64,000 nucleotides of DNA from Enterobacillus tribolii (GCF_003363015.1 NZ_QRAP01000009.1:123002-187001); one strand, 5' to 3'. Shown: positions 8,617-18,557, counted from the first letter of the stretch. Notes: generated by a model from the sequence alone, not told the origin. Program-made: numbers and translations.

Positions 8617-9804
8617 TTATTTAATGCGTTTTTGTGCTTCTTTCAGCAGTTGCTCCAGCACCGGACCCGGCTTGGAGAATTTACGCGCCATGATCATGGC
8701 GGCGATGATGTACGGCTTCCAACTGGCTTCTTTGTAGGTCGCGATACGGTATTTCTCGAATACGCCCTCGGTCACTTCCCCTTCCTTGCAAGAAACGCCG
8801 GTGATATCGGCCGGCAGGCAGTGCATGTACAGCGCATCGCCGCCTTTGGTCAGCTTCATCATCTCTTCGGTGCAATGCCAGTCTTTGTGGTTGGCGTTTT
8901 GCGCCAGGCACTGTTTCTCCAGCGCTTTCAGGCCATCGTGATCGTTGGCGCGCAGCAGATCGGTACGCTGCTCCATCACTTTGTAAGGCGCCCAGGACTT
9001 GGGATAAACGATGTCCGCGTCTTTGAAGGCTTCCGCCATGGAGCTGACCTGACGGAAGCTGCCGCCTGACGTGCGGGCGTTGTTCTTCGCGACTTCCACC
9101 ACGTCCGGAATCAGGTCGTAGCCTTCCGGGTGCGCCAGGGTGACGTCCATACCGAAGCGGGTCATCAAGCCGATAATGCCCTGCGGCACAGACAGCGGCT
9201 TGCCGTAGCTGGGGGAATACGCCCAGGTCATGGCGATCTTCTTGCCTTTCAGGTTTTCCAGGCTGCCGAAGTGCTCCTGCAGCCAGGCCAGGTCGGCCAT
9301 GGACTGCGTGGGGTGGTCGATGTCGCATTGCAGGTTCACCAGCGCCGGGCGTTGCGGCAATACGCCCTGCTCATAGCCTTCGTCCAGCGCGGCGCCGACT
9401 TCACGCATGTAAGCGTTGCCCGCGCCGAGGTACATGTCGTCGCGGATGCCGATCGCGTCTGCGCAGAAGGAGATCATGTTCGCGGTTTCACGCACGGTTT
9501 CCCCGTGGGCGATCTGCGATTTGCCTTCATCCAGATCCTGCTGCGCCAGACCCAGCAGGTTAAGCGCTGAGGCATAGGAGAAGCGGGTACGCGTTGAGTT
9601 ATCGCGGAAAACGGAAATACCCAGGCCGCTGTTAAATATCTTGGTGGCGATATTTTCCGCACGCATGGTTTTCAACGATTCGGCCAGATTGAGAACCAGT
9701 TCCAGCTCTTCGCGGCTCTGTTCCCAGGTCAATAAAAAATCCTTTTCATGCAGATTGGATTTCAGTGCGTTGATATTTTTAATCAGCTCGTTAACGGTTC
9801 TCAT
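8617..9804 (-). CDS. ygeW: YgeW, carbamoyltransferase-family protein
   Basis: Aspartate/ornithine carbamoyltransferase superfamily. The 395-residue protein has the carbamoyl-phosphate loop STRTR (70-74) inside SVFRDNSTRTRFSY and an HCLP motif near residue 330; E. coli YgeW is 396 aa and almost identical in the core. It lacks activity with the usual substrates in E. coli; the cluster context suggests phosphorolysis of a ureido compound to carbamoyl phosphate that YqeA would use to make ATP. ATG 9804 was chosen by family length; the ribosome site (GGGG, 9814-9817) is modest. It is the first gene of the operon and lies behind a candidate sigma-54 promoter. Confidence 0.9.
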   Translation of the reverse strand: MRTVNELIKNINALKSNLHEKDFLLTWEQSREELELVLNLAESLKTMRAENIATKIFNSGLGISVFRDNSTRTRFSYASALNLLGLAQQDLDEGKSQIAHGETVRETANMISFCADAIGIRDDMYLGAGNAYMREVGAALDEGYEQGVLPQRPALVNLQCDIDHPTQSMADLAWLQEHFGSLENLKGKKIAMTWAYSPSYGKPLSVPQGIIGLMTRFGMDVTLAHPEGYDLIPDVVEVAKNNARTSGGSFRQVSSMAEAFKDADIVYPKSWAPYKVMEQRTDLLRANDHDGLKALEKQCLAQNANHKDWHCTEEMMKLTKGGDALYMHCLPADITGVSCKEGEVTEGVFEKYRIATYKEASWKPYIIAAMIMARKFSKPGPVLEQLLKEAQKRIK

Positions 9805-9900
9805 TTCATGACCCCAAATAAAAAAGAGAGTTATTACCCATTGCGTACGACAAAACGCCGGAATTAAGGACACGCTGTGACAGCGACTATGCCAAGGACA

Positions 9901-9917
9901 ATCAATAAGCATGCCAA
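9901..9917 (-). promoter_or_regulatory. Candidate sigma-54 promoter for ygeWXY-hyuA-yqeA
   Basis: On the minus strand TTGGCATG-CTTA-TTGAT resembles the sigma-54 consensus, with GG and GA ten bases apart (the consensus has GC). Transcription would begin near 9891, giving an 87-base leader. The neighbouring ygeV encodes a sigma-54 activator. Confidence 0.55.
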
Positions 9918-9966
9918 ACTGGCCAGAATTACTGAAAAGTGGGGTCAGGAAGGGTGATAGTGTGAG

Positions 9967-9985
9967 ACAGGCCACATAAGCCTGT
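9967..9985. promoter_or_regulatory. Candidate activator-binding dyad (UAS)
   Basis: Perfect ACAGGC-N7-GCCTGT dyad centred about 85 bases upstream of the inferred sigma-54 start of ygeW, the usual distance for an enhancer-binding protein. YgeV is the obvious candidate to bind it. Confidence 0.45.
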
Positions 9986-10102
9986 GTATAACCGTTAATA
10001 AAAGGTAAAAATGACCTGTGCAATAATTCACCGGGCTTGTCTTTCTCTCTTTTTATTTATCACCGTAGTTTTGGGTATCTATTTCAGCTTGATATTCCAA
10101 CC

Positions 10103-10138
10103 CAAAATGATAGCTAACGGAAGATTATTATCATTTTG
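10103..10138. promoter_or_regulatory. Long inverted repeat upstream of ygeV
   Basis: CAAAATGATA (10103-10112) and TATCATTTTG (10129-10138) are perfect 10-bp arms separated by 16 bases, about 150 bases before ygeV. It has no U-run and low GC, so an operator is more likely than a terminator. The rest of 9805-10286 holds no gene. Confidence 0.5.
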
Positions 10139-10286
10139 AGAACAAAGTGTGATGCCTTTTGCAGAATTTCCTTTATGTGCCCAAACGCGATGTAAGCCTA
10201 TAAACCCGCCCCTGCCCTTGATGTATTATCGGTTAAGGCTAACGGCCAATGCTCTTTAACCCGAACGCGAAGGGAAGATTTAAATC

Positions 10287-12068
10287 ATGACGCCAGTAAA
10301 CGCCCAGTCTGCACTGATGCAGATCCAGCCAACAATACTGCGGTTCACCAAAATGCTTGCCAGCGTTTTGCAGCTTGAGGTAGAAATTGTTGACGCTAAC
10401 ATGATACGGGTATCGGGAACCGGCCCCTATGGCAAGTTTTTCGGTCGCAAATTGAACAGCAACTCCCGCCTGCTGCGGCACGTACTCGATACGCAGGAAG
10501 AGAAGGTTGTCATTCACTCCCGTTTCGATCCCGTCTGTGACGGGTGCACGAATAAAGAAAACTGCCGCGAAAAAGCCTTTTTAGGCATTCCGATTATGTT
10601 TCAGGACTGTTGTATCGGCGTTATCAGCCTCGTGGCGTTTACACCCGAGCAGCAGGAACGGATAAAGGATAACTTTCAGGAATTCTTTGATTATATTCGC
10701 CACATCTCAAATATATTTGTTTCAAAATTATTGGAAAAGCAGGGCGCGGATAGCGGAATAAATAAAGTATTCCTCAGCCTGATAGAAAATATGGACCAGG
10801 GCGTCCTGGTGTTGGATGAAAAAAACCAGGTTAAGTTCGCCAATGAAACCGCACTGAAACAGCTGAGTTTCCATCAGCAGCAAATCGTGGGAAAAACAAT
10901 TAATATCCGCCCCCTGACATTTCAACAAAATTATACCAGCGGCCATCTGCAGCACATTGTTTCCTTTGACGATCATCAGGAACTGATTATTGGTCAGTTG
11001 CACGATATTCAGGACCACCAGCTCTTTTTGATGGCGTTCCACCAATCCCATTCACTGATCAATCTGGACTTTAATCAGGACGACCCGCGTATTGAACATC
11101 TGGTCGGCGAATGTAAATCCATGCGCGCACTCAAGCGCCTGGTCGCCCGTATCGCATCCAGCCCTTCCAGCGTAATGGTGGTCGGGGAAAGCGGTACCGG
11201 TAAAGAAGTGGTGGCCCGCGCGATTCATCGCCTGAGCGATCGTAATGACAAGCCGTTTATCGCCATCAACTGCGCCGCCATTCCTGACCAATTGCTGGAA
11301 AGCGAGCTGTTCGGTTATGTGAAAGGCGCATTTACCGGCGCGTCGCCAAACGGCAAAGTCGGCCTGATACAGGCGGCAAACAACGGCACGCTGTTCCTGG
11401 ATGAAATCGGCGATATGCCGCTGATGTTACAGGCTAAGCTGCTGCGCGCCATTGAGTCGCGCGAGGTGATGCCCATCGGCTCCAGCAAACCCATTACCGT
11501 CAATATCCGTATCATCTCCGCCACGAACCAGAACCTTGAGCAGTACATTACCGAAGGTAAATTCCGTGAGGATCTCTACTACCGTCTCAATGTCATCCCG
11601 ATGACGCTGCCACCCTTGCGCGAACGGCAAGGCGACATCGACCTGCTGGTGCACCATTTTCTCAACACGCATACCAAGCGCATCGGCAGCGTTTATCCCG
11701 GCATTACGCCGGAAGTGCTTGAAATGCTGAAGCAGTATCGCTGGCCCGGCAACGTACGCGAACTCAGTAACCTGATGGAGTACCTGGTTAACGTGGTCCC
11801 CAATGGCGAGGTCATTGACGCGGCGCTGCTGCCGCCGAACCTGGTTAGCGGGCAAACGTTGCGCAGCTACCGTGAAAACGACTCCCCTTACCACAGCGCT
11901 GCGGCTTGTGAAAATCACGGAGCCAGTGGTCTGGAAAATATGGAGAGACAGATGATTGAAGAAGCGCTCAGCCGCCACGCCAACAAAAAACAGGTCGCGG
12001 AGGAGCTGGGTATTGGCATTGCCACCCTGTATCGCAAGATAAAGAAGTACGAACTGGCGTCACATTAA
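10287..12068 (+). CDS. ygeV: YgeV, sigma-54-dependent transcriptional activator
   Basis: Enhancer-binding protein of 593 residues (E. coli YgeV 592). The N-terminal sensor region (1-150) carries a cysteine group: C84, C87, C93, C108 and C109. A PAS-like segment follows (about 158-250). The AAA+ domain has Walker A GESGTGKE (300-307), the sigma-54 contact loop GAFTGA (347-352) and Walker B LFLDEIGD (369-376). A Fis-type helix-turn-helix ends the protein (about 567-590). It is divergent from ygeW and most likely switches on that operon; the ligand or signal is unknown. ATG 10287 has a GAAGGGAAGA ribosome site. Confidence 0.93.
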   Translation: MTPVNAQSALMQIQPTILRFTKMLASVLQLEVEIVDANMIRVSGTGPYGKFFGRKLNSNSRLLRHVLDTQEEKVVIHSRFDPVCDGCTNKENCREKAFLGIPIMFQDCCIGVISLVAFTPEQQERIKDNFQEFFDYIRHISNIFVSKLLEKQGADSGINKVFLSLIENMDQGVLVLDEKNQVKFANETALKQLSFHQQQIVGKTINIRPLTFQQNYTSGHLQHIVSFDDHQELIIGQLHDIQDHQLFLMAFHQSHSLINLDFNQDDPRIEHLVGECKSMRALKRLVARIASSPSSVMVVGESGTGKEVVARAIHRLSDRNDKPFIAINCAAIPDQLLESELFGYVKGAFTGASPNGKVGLIQAANNGTLFLDEIGDMPLMLQAKLLRAIESREVMPIGSSKPITVNIRIISATNQNLEQYITEGKFREDLYYRLNVIPMTLPPLRERQGDIDLLVHHFLNTHTKRIGSVYPGITPEVLEMLKQYRWPGNVRELSNLMEYLVNVVPNGEVIDAALLPPNLVSGQTLRSYRENDSPYHSAAACENHGASGLENMERQMIEEALSRHANKKQVAEELGIGIATLYRKIKKYELASH

Positions 12069-12092
12069 GCGATGCTCCACATAATGACTCAG

Positions 12093-12135
12093 GTTGCAGC
12101 GTGCGCGATTTAGCGCCACTGCAACTTGTTTTCTT
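12093..12135 (+). terminator. Terminator after ygeV
   Basis: Outer stem GTTGCAG/CTGCAAC (12093-12099 with 12119-12125) encloses a GCGC/GCGC stem and is followed by TTGTTTTCTTCTCTT. Confidence 0.65.
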
Positions 12136-12300
12136 CTCTTCCGGCGCCGCCGTCGCGCAAATAGGCCAAATATAAATTTGGTCTGTTAATCTTTGATTTT
12201 ATAATTTACCCTCTTATCAGAAAAATCCTTGCATCATAATATGGTGCAACGCCGCCCCGGTGTAATGACTGTCCAATGATAACTAAGGGAATAGAGTGAA

Positions 12301-13785
12301 ATGAGGAATCAATCACCAGACAGGAAGCAGTTGGTTGAGCAGCTAATTTCCGCCGGGAAATACGATGAAGCCTGGAAAATAATACTTAAATTTATAAGAA
12401 AAAAGCCTAAAGATACTTACTTTCTGAATGAGGCGGCCAGGCTGGCCCGCTATGAAAAGAAATATCAGGAGAGTAAGGCGTATTACCAAAAAATATTATC
12501 CCTTGCCCCAAATGATGTCGTCGCATGGAACGGTTTCGGCATCCTTAGCTATGAACACGGTCATTACGATGAAGCGGAGAAGTACTATAAAAACGCGGTA
12601 AGGTTGCTGAAAAACTATCCCGCCTGCCATAACAACCTGGGGATATTGCTGCATAAGCTGTATCGTCATGAAGAAGCAATCCACCATTATCAAACAGCGC
12701 TGGAACAGAAGCCGGATCACTATGAGGCGCGCTACGGCCTCAGCGCAGCCCTGGCGCACATTGGTCGTTCGGAAGAGGCGATCCGCAATCTGGACTATCT
12801 GGTAAAACACAGGCCGGATGACATCAGGGCACAGACGGCTCTGGGCATGCTGCTGATTCAACAAGGGAAATATCGCGAAGGATGGCCGCTTTACCGTGGC
12901 CGCTATGCGACAAACAACGCACACGCATTTGCCGTTTCCCCCAGATTCAACAGGCCATACTGGGAAGGCGGAGATCTGACGGGGAAAACGATCCTGGTGT
13001 TTACCGAGCAGGGATACGGTGATGAGATTCAGTTCAGCCGCTATATTTCCCGGCTCAAAAGCGAAAAAGGCGCCGCCATAGTTTATTTCGTCAGCAGAGA
13101 AGAAACGTCTTCGCTATTCCGCACACTGCCCGGCGTTGACCTGATTATCGAAAAGAAGCAAGACACCACCTATCCCAACTTTCATACCTGGATCATGCTG
13201 CTGGACCTGCCGTATCACTTCACGGATACGTCCGATCCTTTTGCGCCCCTCCCCGACTATCTGAAGATTCCGGAAACGCGAAAAGCATTACCCGTCGCTG
13301 CGGACCTTCCGCGCATCGGCCTGGTATGGAAAGGAAATCCACAGCATAAAAATGATAATTATCGCTCACTTCCGGGCCTGAATGCGCTTGCGCCATTGTG
13401 GTCCGTTCCCGGTATCGCCTGGTTCAGTTTACAAAAGGGGGCAGGCGAGGAAGAAATAGAGGCTGCGTCCGGGCAGCAACCGCTGACGGCGCTGGGGCAC
13501 ACGTTTAATGACTATATGGATACGGCCGCAGCAATCGCGGAAATGGATCTGATCATCACCGTTGATACTTCCGTTGCGCACCTCGCGGGCGCGCTGAATA
13601 AGGCATGCTGGGTGCTGATTCCGGCGATCGGCACAGACTGGCGCTGGTCCCGGACCTCTTCGGTGACACCGTGGTATCCCGCCATGAAGCTGTACCACAG
13701 CCGCAGCGACGGTGAGTGGCATGACGCCATTTCAGCCGTCAGACAGTCTCTGGAAGCGTGGCGCAACGCCTGGCGGCCGTCTTAA
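12301..13785 (+). CDS. TPR protein with glycosyltransferase-like C-terminal domain
   Basis: 494 residues. The first 200 or so are tandem tetratricopeptide repeats (for example WNGFGILSYEHGHYDEAEKY and the next repeat CHNNLGILLHKLYRHEEAIHH). The C-terminal 270 residues resemble glycosyltransferase family 9/ADP-heptose-transferase folds: IGLVWKGNPQHKND, an LGHTFNDYMDTAAAIAEMD segment and ITVDTSVAHLAGAL. No signal peptide or membrane segment, so it is cytoplasmic, and the acceptor is unknown. Codon use at the start is AT-richer than its neighbours. It sits where E. coli has xdhABC relative to ygeV. Its stop codon overlaps that of the next, convergent gene. Confidence 0.75.
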   Translation: MRNQSPDRKQLVEQLISAGKYDEAWKIILKFIRKKPKDTYFLNEAARLARYEKKYQESKAYYQKILSLAPNDVVAWNGFGILSYEHGHYDEAEKYYKNAVRLLKNYPACHNNLGILLHKLYRHEEAIHHYQTALEQKPDHYEARYGLSAALAHIGRSEEAIRNLDYLVKHRPDDIRAQTALGMLLIQQGKYREGWPLYRGRYATNNAHAFAVSPRFNRPYWEGGDLTGKTILVFTEQGYGDEIQFSRYISRLKSEKGAAIVYFVSREETSSLFRTLPGVDLIIEKKQDTTYPNFHTWIMLLDLPYHFTDTSDPFAPLPDYLKIPETRKALPVAADLPRIGLVWKGNPQHKNDNYRSLPGLNALAPLWSVPGIAWFSLQKGAGEEEIEAASGQQPLTALGHTFNDYMDTAAAIAEMDLIITVDTSVAHLAGALNKACWVLIPAIGTDWRWSRTSSVTPWYPAMKLYHSRSDGEWHDAISAVRQSLEAWRNAWRPS

Positions 13786-14120
13786 TGCACCAGAAGAATG
13801 CCCATAATAAACAGGCATACCATCAGAGGCGCAGCCAGCAGCAGGAGTTCCAGCATGCGCTTTAACGGGCGAGCGATTTCACTCCCCGGCGTACGCGCCA
13901 GCGCAATGCTGCCCAGTAAAACGGCCACCACGGAAAGTACGCCGGCCAGTGAAAGATCGACCACTAATACCGACATTTTCCACATGTTGAAGGCTCCCTG
14001 CGAAGCCATCGACTGTATTTGTCCGGCAGAAAACCATTGCCATAACAGCAGGCAGCAAGGGATCAACCAGGAGGAAAGGGCGAAAATCCAGGAAATGCGT
14101 CGGGTTGCAGATATTTGCAT
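13782..14120 (-). CDS. Small inner-membrane protein, function unknown
   Basis: 112 residues with three predicted membrane helices: about 9-28 (WIFALSSWLIPCCLLLWQWF), a second centred on LVVDLSLAGVLSVVAVLLG and a third on LLLLAAPLMVCLFIMGILL. I do not recognise the family. ATG 14120 is preceded by GGAG at ideal spacing; a TTG six codons upstream lacks support. It ends convergently with the TPR protein, the two stops sharing a TTAA palindrome, and has no obvious operon partner. Confidence 0.6.
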   Translation of the reverse strand: MQISATRRISWIFALSSWLIPCCLLLWQWFSAGQIQSMASQGAFNMWKMSVLVVDLSLAGVLSVVAVLLGSIALARTPGSEIARPLKRMLELLLLAAPLMVCLFIMGILLVH

Positions 14121-14149
14121 ATGGGCGCTCCGGCTCAATAATATTTTCT

Positions 14150-14340
14150 TTTATAAGGGTGAGATGTTCTCTGTGTGCGTCTTTTGCGTCGGTGAGATGC
14201 TAAGCCCGCTGACGCGAAACTTTTCTGCGACGGCAACATTGTACCCATTCCCGGAAAACAAGAATTACTGAATCGGAATGTTGCCCGTACGCTAATCTGT
14301 TGATGCTAAAGTCCCGGCGCCAGAGCCGGGACTTTATTTT
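14150..14340 (+). ncRNA. Possible small RNA with intrinsic terminator
   Basis: The gene-free region downstream of ssb holds a 9-bp inverted repeat (14232-14240 with 14277-14285) and then an 11-bp hairpin (14308-14318 with 14325-14335) followed on the plus strand by ATTTT. The U-run fits plus-strand transcription better than ssb termination. A TATAAG box lies near 14152. No coding potential seen. This could equally be a bidirectional terminator of ssb. Confidence 0.3.
14308..14340. terminator. Hairpin terminator downstream of ssb
   Basis: An 11-bp GC-rich stem with a 6-base loop; T-rich on the plus side, only TTT on the minus side. It may stop ssb transcripts, a plus-strand small RNA, or both. 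Confidence 0.65.
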
Positions 14341-14394
14341 CAATATTCAGCAAATCATAAACGTTCATTTGCCAAAAACGGCTGATGTACTAAA

Positions 14395-14937
14395 TCAGAA
14401 CGGGATATCGTCGTCAAAATCCATCGGCGGTTCATTATTGCCTGGCTGCGGCGCGCTCTGCGGACGGGACTGAGGCTGACCGCCGCCGCTGAACTGCTGG
14501 CCACCGCCCTGCGGCTGCTGAGGCTGACCCCAACCGCCCTGCTGGCCCGCAGGCTGACCGCCGCCCATCGGCGCGCCGGCACCCTGCTGACGGCCACCCA
14601 GCATCTGCATGGTGCCGCCAACGTTAACCACCACTTCCGTGGTGTAACGATCCTGACCATCCTGCCCCTGCCACTTACGCGTACGCAGCTGGCCTTCGAT
14701 ATAAACCTGTGAACCTTTACGCAGATATTCGCCGGCAACCTCCGCCAGCTTGCCGAACAACACCACGCGGTGCCATTCGGTGATTTCTTTCTGCTCGCCG
14801 GTTTGTTTGTCACGCCAGGACTCCGAAGTCGCCAGAGTAAAGTTGGCGACGGCCCCACCGTTCGGCATATAGCGGACTTCCGGGTCTTGCCCCAGATTTC
14901 CGACGAGAATTACTTTGTTAACGCCTCTGCTGGCCAT
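14395..14937 (-). CDS. ssb: Single-stranded DNA-binding protein
   Basis: Binds single-stranded DNA as a tetramer during replication, recombination and repair. The 180-residue protein has the N-terminal OB fold ([19 protein letters not shown] to about residue 110), a Gly/Gln/Pro-rich linker, and the acidic partner-binding tip MDFDDDIPF at the C-terminus. Length and sequence match E. coli SSB (178 aa). ATG 14937 follows CAGGAG. It is divergent from uvrA across a 294-base region with an SOS box, the normal enterobacterial arrangement. Confidence 0.97.
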   Translation of the reverse strand: MASRGVNKVILVGNLGQDPEVRYMPNGGAVANFTLATSESWRDKQTGEQKEITEWHRVVLFGKLAEVAGEYLRKGSQVYIEGQLRTRKWQGQDGQDRYTTEVVVNVGGTMQMLGGRQQGAGAPMGGGQPAGQQGGWGQPQQPQGGGQQFSGGGQPQSRPQSAPQPGNNEPPMDFDDDIPF

Positions 14938-15077
14938 TTCGGGTCTCCTGATGATGTAGTTTTCTGAACTCTAAACCGCAAAGTTTACCACGCCAATCGC
15001 CGGACGGCACCCGCGGATCGATCTTGTAAACGCCTTCGCATCTTTCTATAACCTCATTACAGTATTGCACATTAATA

Positions 15078-15093
15078 CTGGATATCCATTCAG
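15078..15093. promoter_or_regulatory. LexA (SOS) box between ssb and uvrA
   Basis: CTGGATATCCATTCAG fits CTG-N10-CAG, differing little from the E. coli uvrA box. It would repress uvrA and one ssb promoter until DNA damage. Confidence 0.85.
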
Positions 15094-15231
15094 GATTAAT
15101 TGTGCCATAATTGCTCGTTTAGTACGCCGTTGCGTGATGTGGCCCGAGTCCGGACAGACCCCGTTGCAGAGCGAGACAGCGTTATCCGCAACAGAAACAT
15201 GATGGCCAAGTCTCATCGGGGACATATTTGA

Positions 15232-18066
15232 ATGGATAAAATTGAAGTACGGGGCGCACGTACCCACAACCTAAAGAATATCAACCTGATTATCCCGCGC
15301 GATAAACTGATCGTCGTTACCGGTCTCTCCGGTTCGGGGAAATCCTCGCTGGCGTTCGACACCCTGTATGCTGAGGGTCAGCGCCGCTATGTCGAATCCT
15401 TGTCGGCTTATGCGCGCCAGTTTCTTTCGCTGATGGAGAAACCGGACGTAGACCACATTGAGGGGTTGTCGCCGGCCATCTCCATCGAGCAGAAGTCCAC
15501 CTCGCACAACCCGCGCTCCACCGTGGGCACCATTACCGAAATACACGATTACCTGCGTTTGCTGTTCGCCCGCGTCGGCGAGCCGCGCTGTCCGGAGCAT
15601 GATATTACGCTGGCGGCGCAGACGGTCAGTCAGATGGTAGACAACGTGCTGACTCAGCCGGAAGGCAAACGCCTGATGCTGCTGGCGCCGATCGTGAAAG
15701 AGCGTAAGGGCGAGCACACCAAGACACTGGAAAACCTGGCAACGCAGGGTTATATCCGCGCCCGCATCGACGGCGAGGTGTGCGACCTCTCCGATCCGCC
15801 GAAGCTGGAGCTGCAAAAGAAACACACCATCGAAGTGGTGGTTGACCGATTTAAAGTGCGGGAGGATCTGGCCCAGCGTCTGGCGGAATCTTTTGAAACT
15901 GCGCTGGAGCTTTCCGGCGGCAGCGCAGTGGTCGCGGACATGGACGATCCCAACGCGCCGGAGTTGCTGTTTTCCGCCAACTTTGCCTGCCCGATCTGTG
16001 GCTACAGTATGCGCGAACTGGAACCGCGCCTGTTTTCCTTCAATAACCCGGCCGGCGCCTGCCCCACCTGCGACGGGCTTGGCGTGCAACAATATTTCGA
16101 TCCGGACCGCGTGGTGCAGAACACCGAGATCTCCCTGGCGGGCGGCGCCATCCGCGGCTGGGATCGCCGCAACTTTTACTATTTCCAGATGCTGAAGTCG
16201 CTGGCGGACCATTATCATTTTGATGTTGAGGCGCCCTTCGACACGCTGCCGGAAAAAGTCCGCAAGGTGATCCTGAATGGCTCCGGCAAGGAATCCGTAG
16301 AATTCAAATACATCAACGATCGCGGCGACACCACGGTACGACACCATCCGTTCGAAGGCGTGCTGAACAACATGGAACGCCGTTATAAAGAGACGGAATC
16401 CCAGGCCGTGCGTGAAGAGCTGGCCAAATACATCAGCAACCGCCCCTGCACCGCCTGCGGTGGTACGCGCCTGCGCGAAGAAGCCCGCCACGTTTTTGTC
16501 GAAAACACTACGCTGCCGCAAATTTCCGAGCTGAGCATCGGCAGCGCGCTGCATTTTTTCAGCGACCTGAAGCTACAGGGGCAGCGGGCGCAAATTGCAG
16601 AGAAGGTGCTGAAAGAAATCGGCGATCGCCTGCGGTTCCTGGTTAACGTCGGCCTGAATTACCTGAGCCTGTCGCGTTCGGCGGAAACCCTCTCCGGCGG
16701 CGAAGCGCAGCGTATCCGCCTCGCCAGCCAGATCGGCGCCGGCCTGGTCGGCGTGATGTACGTGCTCGATGAGCCTTCCATCGGCCTGCATCAGCGTGAC
16801 AACGAACGTCTGCTGGAAACCCTGATACACCTGCGTAACCTGGGCAACACGGTTATCGTGGTGGAGCATGATGAAGACGCCATTCGCGCCGCCGATCACG
16901 TAATCGACATCGGCCCCGGCGCCGGGGTACACGGCGGTGAAATCGTCGCTCAGGGAACGGTTGATGAAATCATGGCGGTTCCCGGTTCACTGACGGGCCA
17001 GTATCTGAGCGGCGCGAAAGAAATCGCGATTCCGGCACAGCGGGTGCCTGCCGATCCGAACAAGGTGCTCAAGCTCTCCGGCGCCAAAGGAAACAACCTG
17101 AAGGACGTTACGCTGACGCTGCCGGTTGGGTTGTTTACCTGCATCACCGGGGTGTCCGGCTCCGGGAAATCCACGCTGATTAACGACACGCTGTTCCCTA
17201 TCGCCCAGCGTCAACTGAACGGCGCGACGTTGTCGGAAGCAGCGCCGTACCGGGAGATCGAAGGGCTGGAGCACTTCGATAAGGTTATCGACATCGACCA
17301 AAGCCCCATCGGGCGAACCCCGCGTTCTAACCCGGCGACTTACACCGGCGTCTTCACCCCGGTGCGCGAACTGTTTGCCGGCGTGCCCGAAGCGCGTGCC
17401 CGTGGCTATACGCCCGGTCGCTTCAGCTTTAACGTCCGCGGCGGCCGCTGCGAAGCCTGCCAGGGCGACGGCGTGCTCAAGGTGGAAATGCACTTCCTGC
17501 CGGACGTGTACGTTCCCTGCGATCAGTGCAAGGGCAAACGCTACAACCGTGAAACGCTGGAGATCAAATACAAGGGGAAAAGCATTCACGAAGTGCTGGA
17601 TATGACGATCGAAGAAGCACGCGAATTCTTCGACGCCGTTCCTGCTCTGGCGCGTAAGCTGCAAACGCTGATGGATGTCGGGCTGTCTTATATCCGGCTT
17701 GGTCAGTCGGCGACGACGCTGTCAGGGGGCGAAGCCCAGCGCGTTAAGCTGGCGCGCGAGCTGTCCAAACGCGGCACCGGACAGACACTGTACATCCTGG
17801 ATGAGCCTACCACCGGGCTGCACTTCGCCGATATTCAGCAACTGTTGGACGTCTTGCATCAGTTGCGCGATCAGGGCAACACAATCGTGGTGATTGAGCA
17901 TAACCTGGACGTGATCAAAACCGCTGACTGGATCGTCGATCTGGGGCCGGAAGGCGGCAGCGGCGGCGGCGAAATCCTGGTGTCCGGCACGCCGGAAACC
18001 GTGGCGAAGTGTGAGAAGTCCCACACCGCACGTTTCCTGAAGCCATTGCTGGAAAAGAAAAAGTAA
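15232..18066 (+). CDS. uvrA: Excinuclease ABC subunit A
   Basis: Damage-recognition ATPase of nucleotide excision repair, acting with UvrB and UvrC. The 944-residue protein (E. coli 940) has two ABC ATPase halves: Walker [10 protein letters not shown] near the N-terminus and GVSGSGKST at about 640, two LSGGEAQR signatures, and zinc-finger cysteines ([28 protein letters not shown]). ATG 15232 gives the family start [16 protein letters not shown]; the ribosome site is weak, as in relatives. Regulated by the SOS box upstream. Confidence 0.98.
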   Translation: MDKIEVRGARTHNLKNINLIIPRDKLIVVTGLSGSGKSSLAFDTLYAEGQRRYVESLSAYARQFLSLMEKPDVDHIEGLSPAISIEQKSTSHNPRSTVGTITEIHDYLRLLFARVGEPRCPEHDITLAAQTVSQMVDNVLTQPEGKRLMLLAPIVKERKGEHTKTLENLATQGYIRARIDGEVCDLSDPPKLELQKKHTIEVVVDRFKVREDLAQRLAESFETALELSGGSAVVADMDDPNAPELLFSANFACPICGYSMRELEPRLFSFNNPAGACPTCDGLGVQQYFDPDRVVQNTEISLAGGAIRGWDRRNFYYFQMLKSLADHYHFDVEAPFDTLPEKVRKVILNGSGKESVEFKYINDRGDTTVRHHPFEGVLNNMERRYKETESQAVREELAKYISNRPCTACGGTRLREEARHVFVENTTLPQISELSIGSALHFFSDLKLQGQRAQIAEKVLKEIGDRLRFLVNVGLNYLSLSRSAETLSGGEAQRIRLASQIGAGLVGVMYVLDEPSIGLHQRDNERLLETLIHLRNLGNTVIVVEHDEDAIRAADHVIDIGPGAGVHGGEIVAQGTVDEIMAVPGSLTGQYLSGAKEIAIPAQRVPADPNKVLKLSGAKGNNLKDVTLTLPVGLFTCITGVSGSGKSTLINDTLFPIAQRQLNGATLSEAAPYREIEGLEHFDKVIDIDQSPIGRTPRSNPATYTGVFTPVRELFAGVPEARARGYTPGRFSFNVRGGRCEACQGDGVLKVEMHFLPDVYVPCDQCKGKRYNRETLEIKYKGKSIHEVLDMTIEEAREFFDAVPALARKLQTLMDVGLSYIRLGQSATTLSGGEAQRVKLARELSKRGTGQTLYILDEPTTGLHFADIQQLLDVLHQLRDQGNTIVVIEHNLDVIKTADWIVDLGPEGGSGGGEILVSGTPETVAKCEKSHTARFLKPLLEKKK

Positions 18067-18076
18067 CGCAAATAAC

Positions 18077-18104
18077 AAGGGGGCACTCGCCCCCTTTTGT
18101 TTCT
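18077..18104 (+). terminator. Terminator after uvrA
   Basis: 8-bp stem (18077-18084 with 18089-18096), 4-base loop, then TTGTTTCTT, 11 bases past the uvrA stop. Confidence 0.85.
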
Positions 18105-18205
18105 TCCCTTCTCATCATCCCAACGGGATTTTTAATTTCACGCTAAGTCTGTATTCTATCGGCCGCTTTTTGCGGCATTCTTATCTTTATCGGCAAATCA
18201 ATGTA

Positions 18206-18553
18206 TTACAGTTCCTGCAACGAATTCTCCGGCAAACGCCCCAGCGCCAGCTGATACGAACCGTCCACCAGTTTATAAACCAGTGAGTCATTCAGTGAGC
18301 CGTCCAGGTACAACGTACTCCAGTGCGCCTTGTTCAGATTCTGGCTGGGTACAATCTCGCGGTATTCGTTGCGCAACCTGCGCGCCTGTTCGCAGCTGGT
18401 TTTCACCGATACCGCCAGACGGCCCTCCGACGGGTCCACCATGGCGAACATCACGCCGCCGACTTTAACCTGGTTGGCGTTCCAGCGGTTCTTTTGGCTC
18501 TGTTCCGCGCCAGGCTTTGCCATGCAATATTGTAAAAAAGCCGAATGATTCAT
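18206..18553 (-). CDS. yjbR: YjbR, MmcQ/YjbR family protein
   Basis: 115-residue protein of the MmcQ/YjbR family (double-wing DNA-binding-like fold, cellular role not established). It matches E. coli YjbR (118 aa): LLQYCMAKPGAEQS-type start, VKVGGVMFAMVD-like strand and LNKAHWSTLYLDGSLNDS. Start ATG 18553, four bases after the yjbQ stop, with GGGG upstream. Operon with yjbQ. Confidence 0.88.
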   Translation of the reverse strand: MNHSAFLQYCMAKPGAEQSQKNRWNANQVKVGGVMFAMVDPSEGRLAVSVKTSCEQARRLRNEYREIVPSQNLNKAHWSTLYLDGSLNDSLVYKLVDGSYQLALGRLPENSLQEL

Positions 18554-18557
18554 GAAT

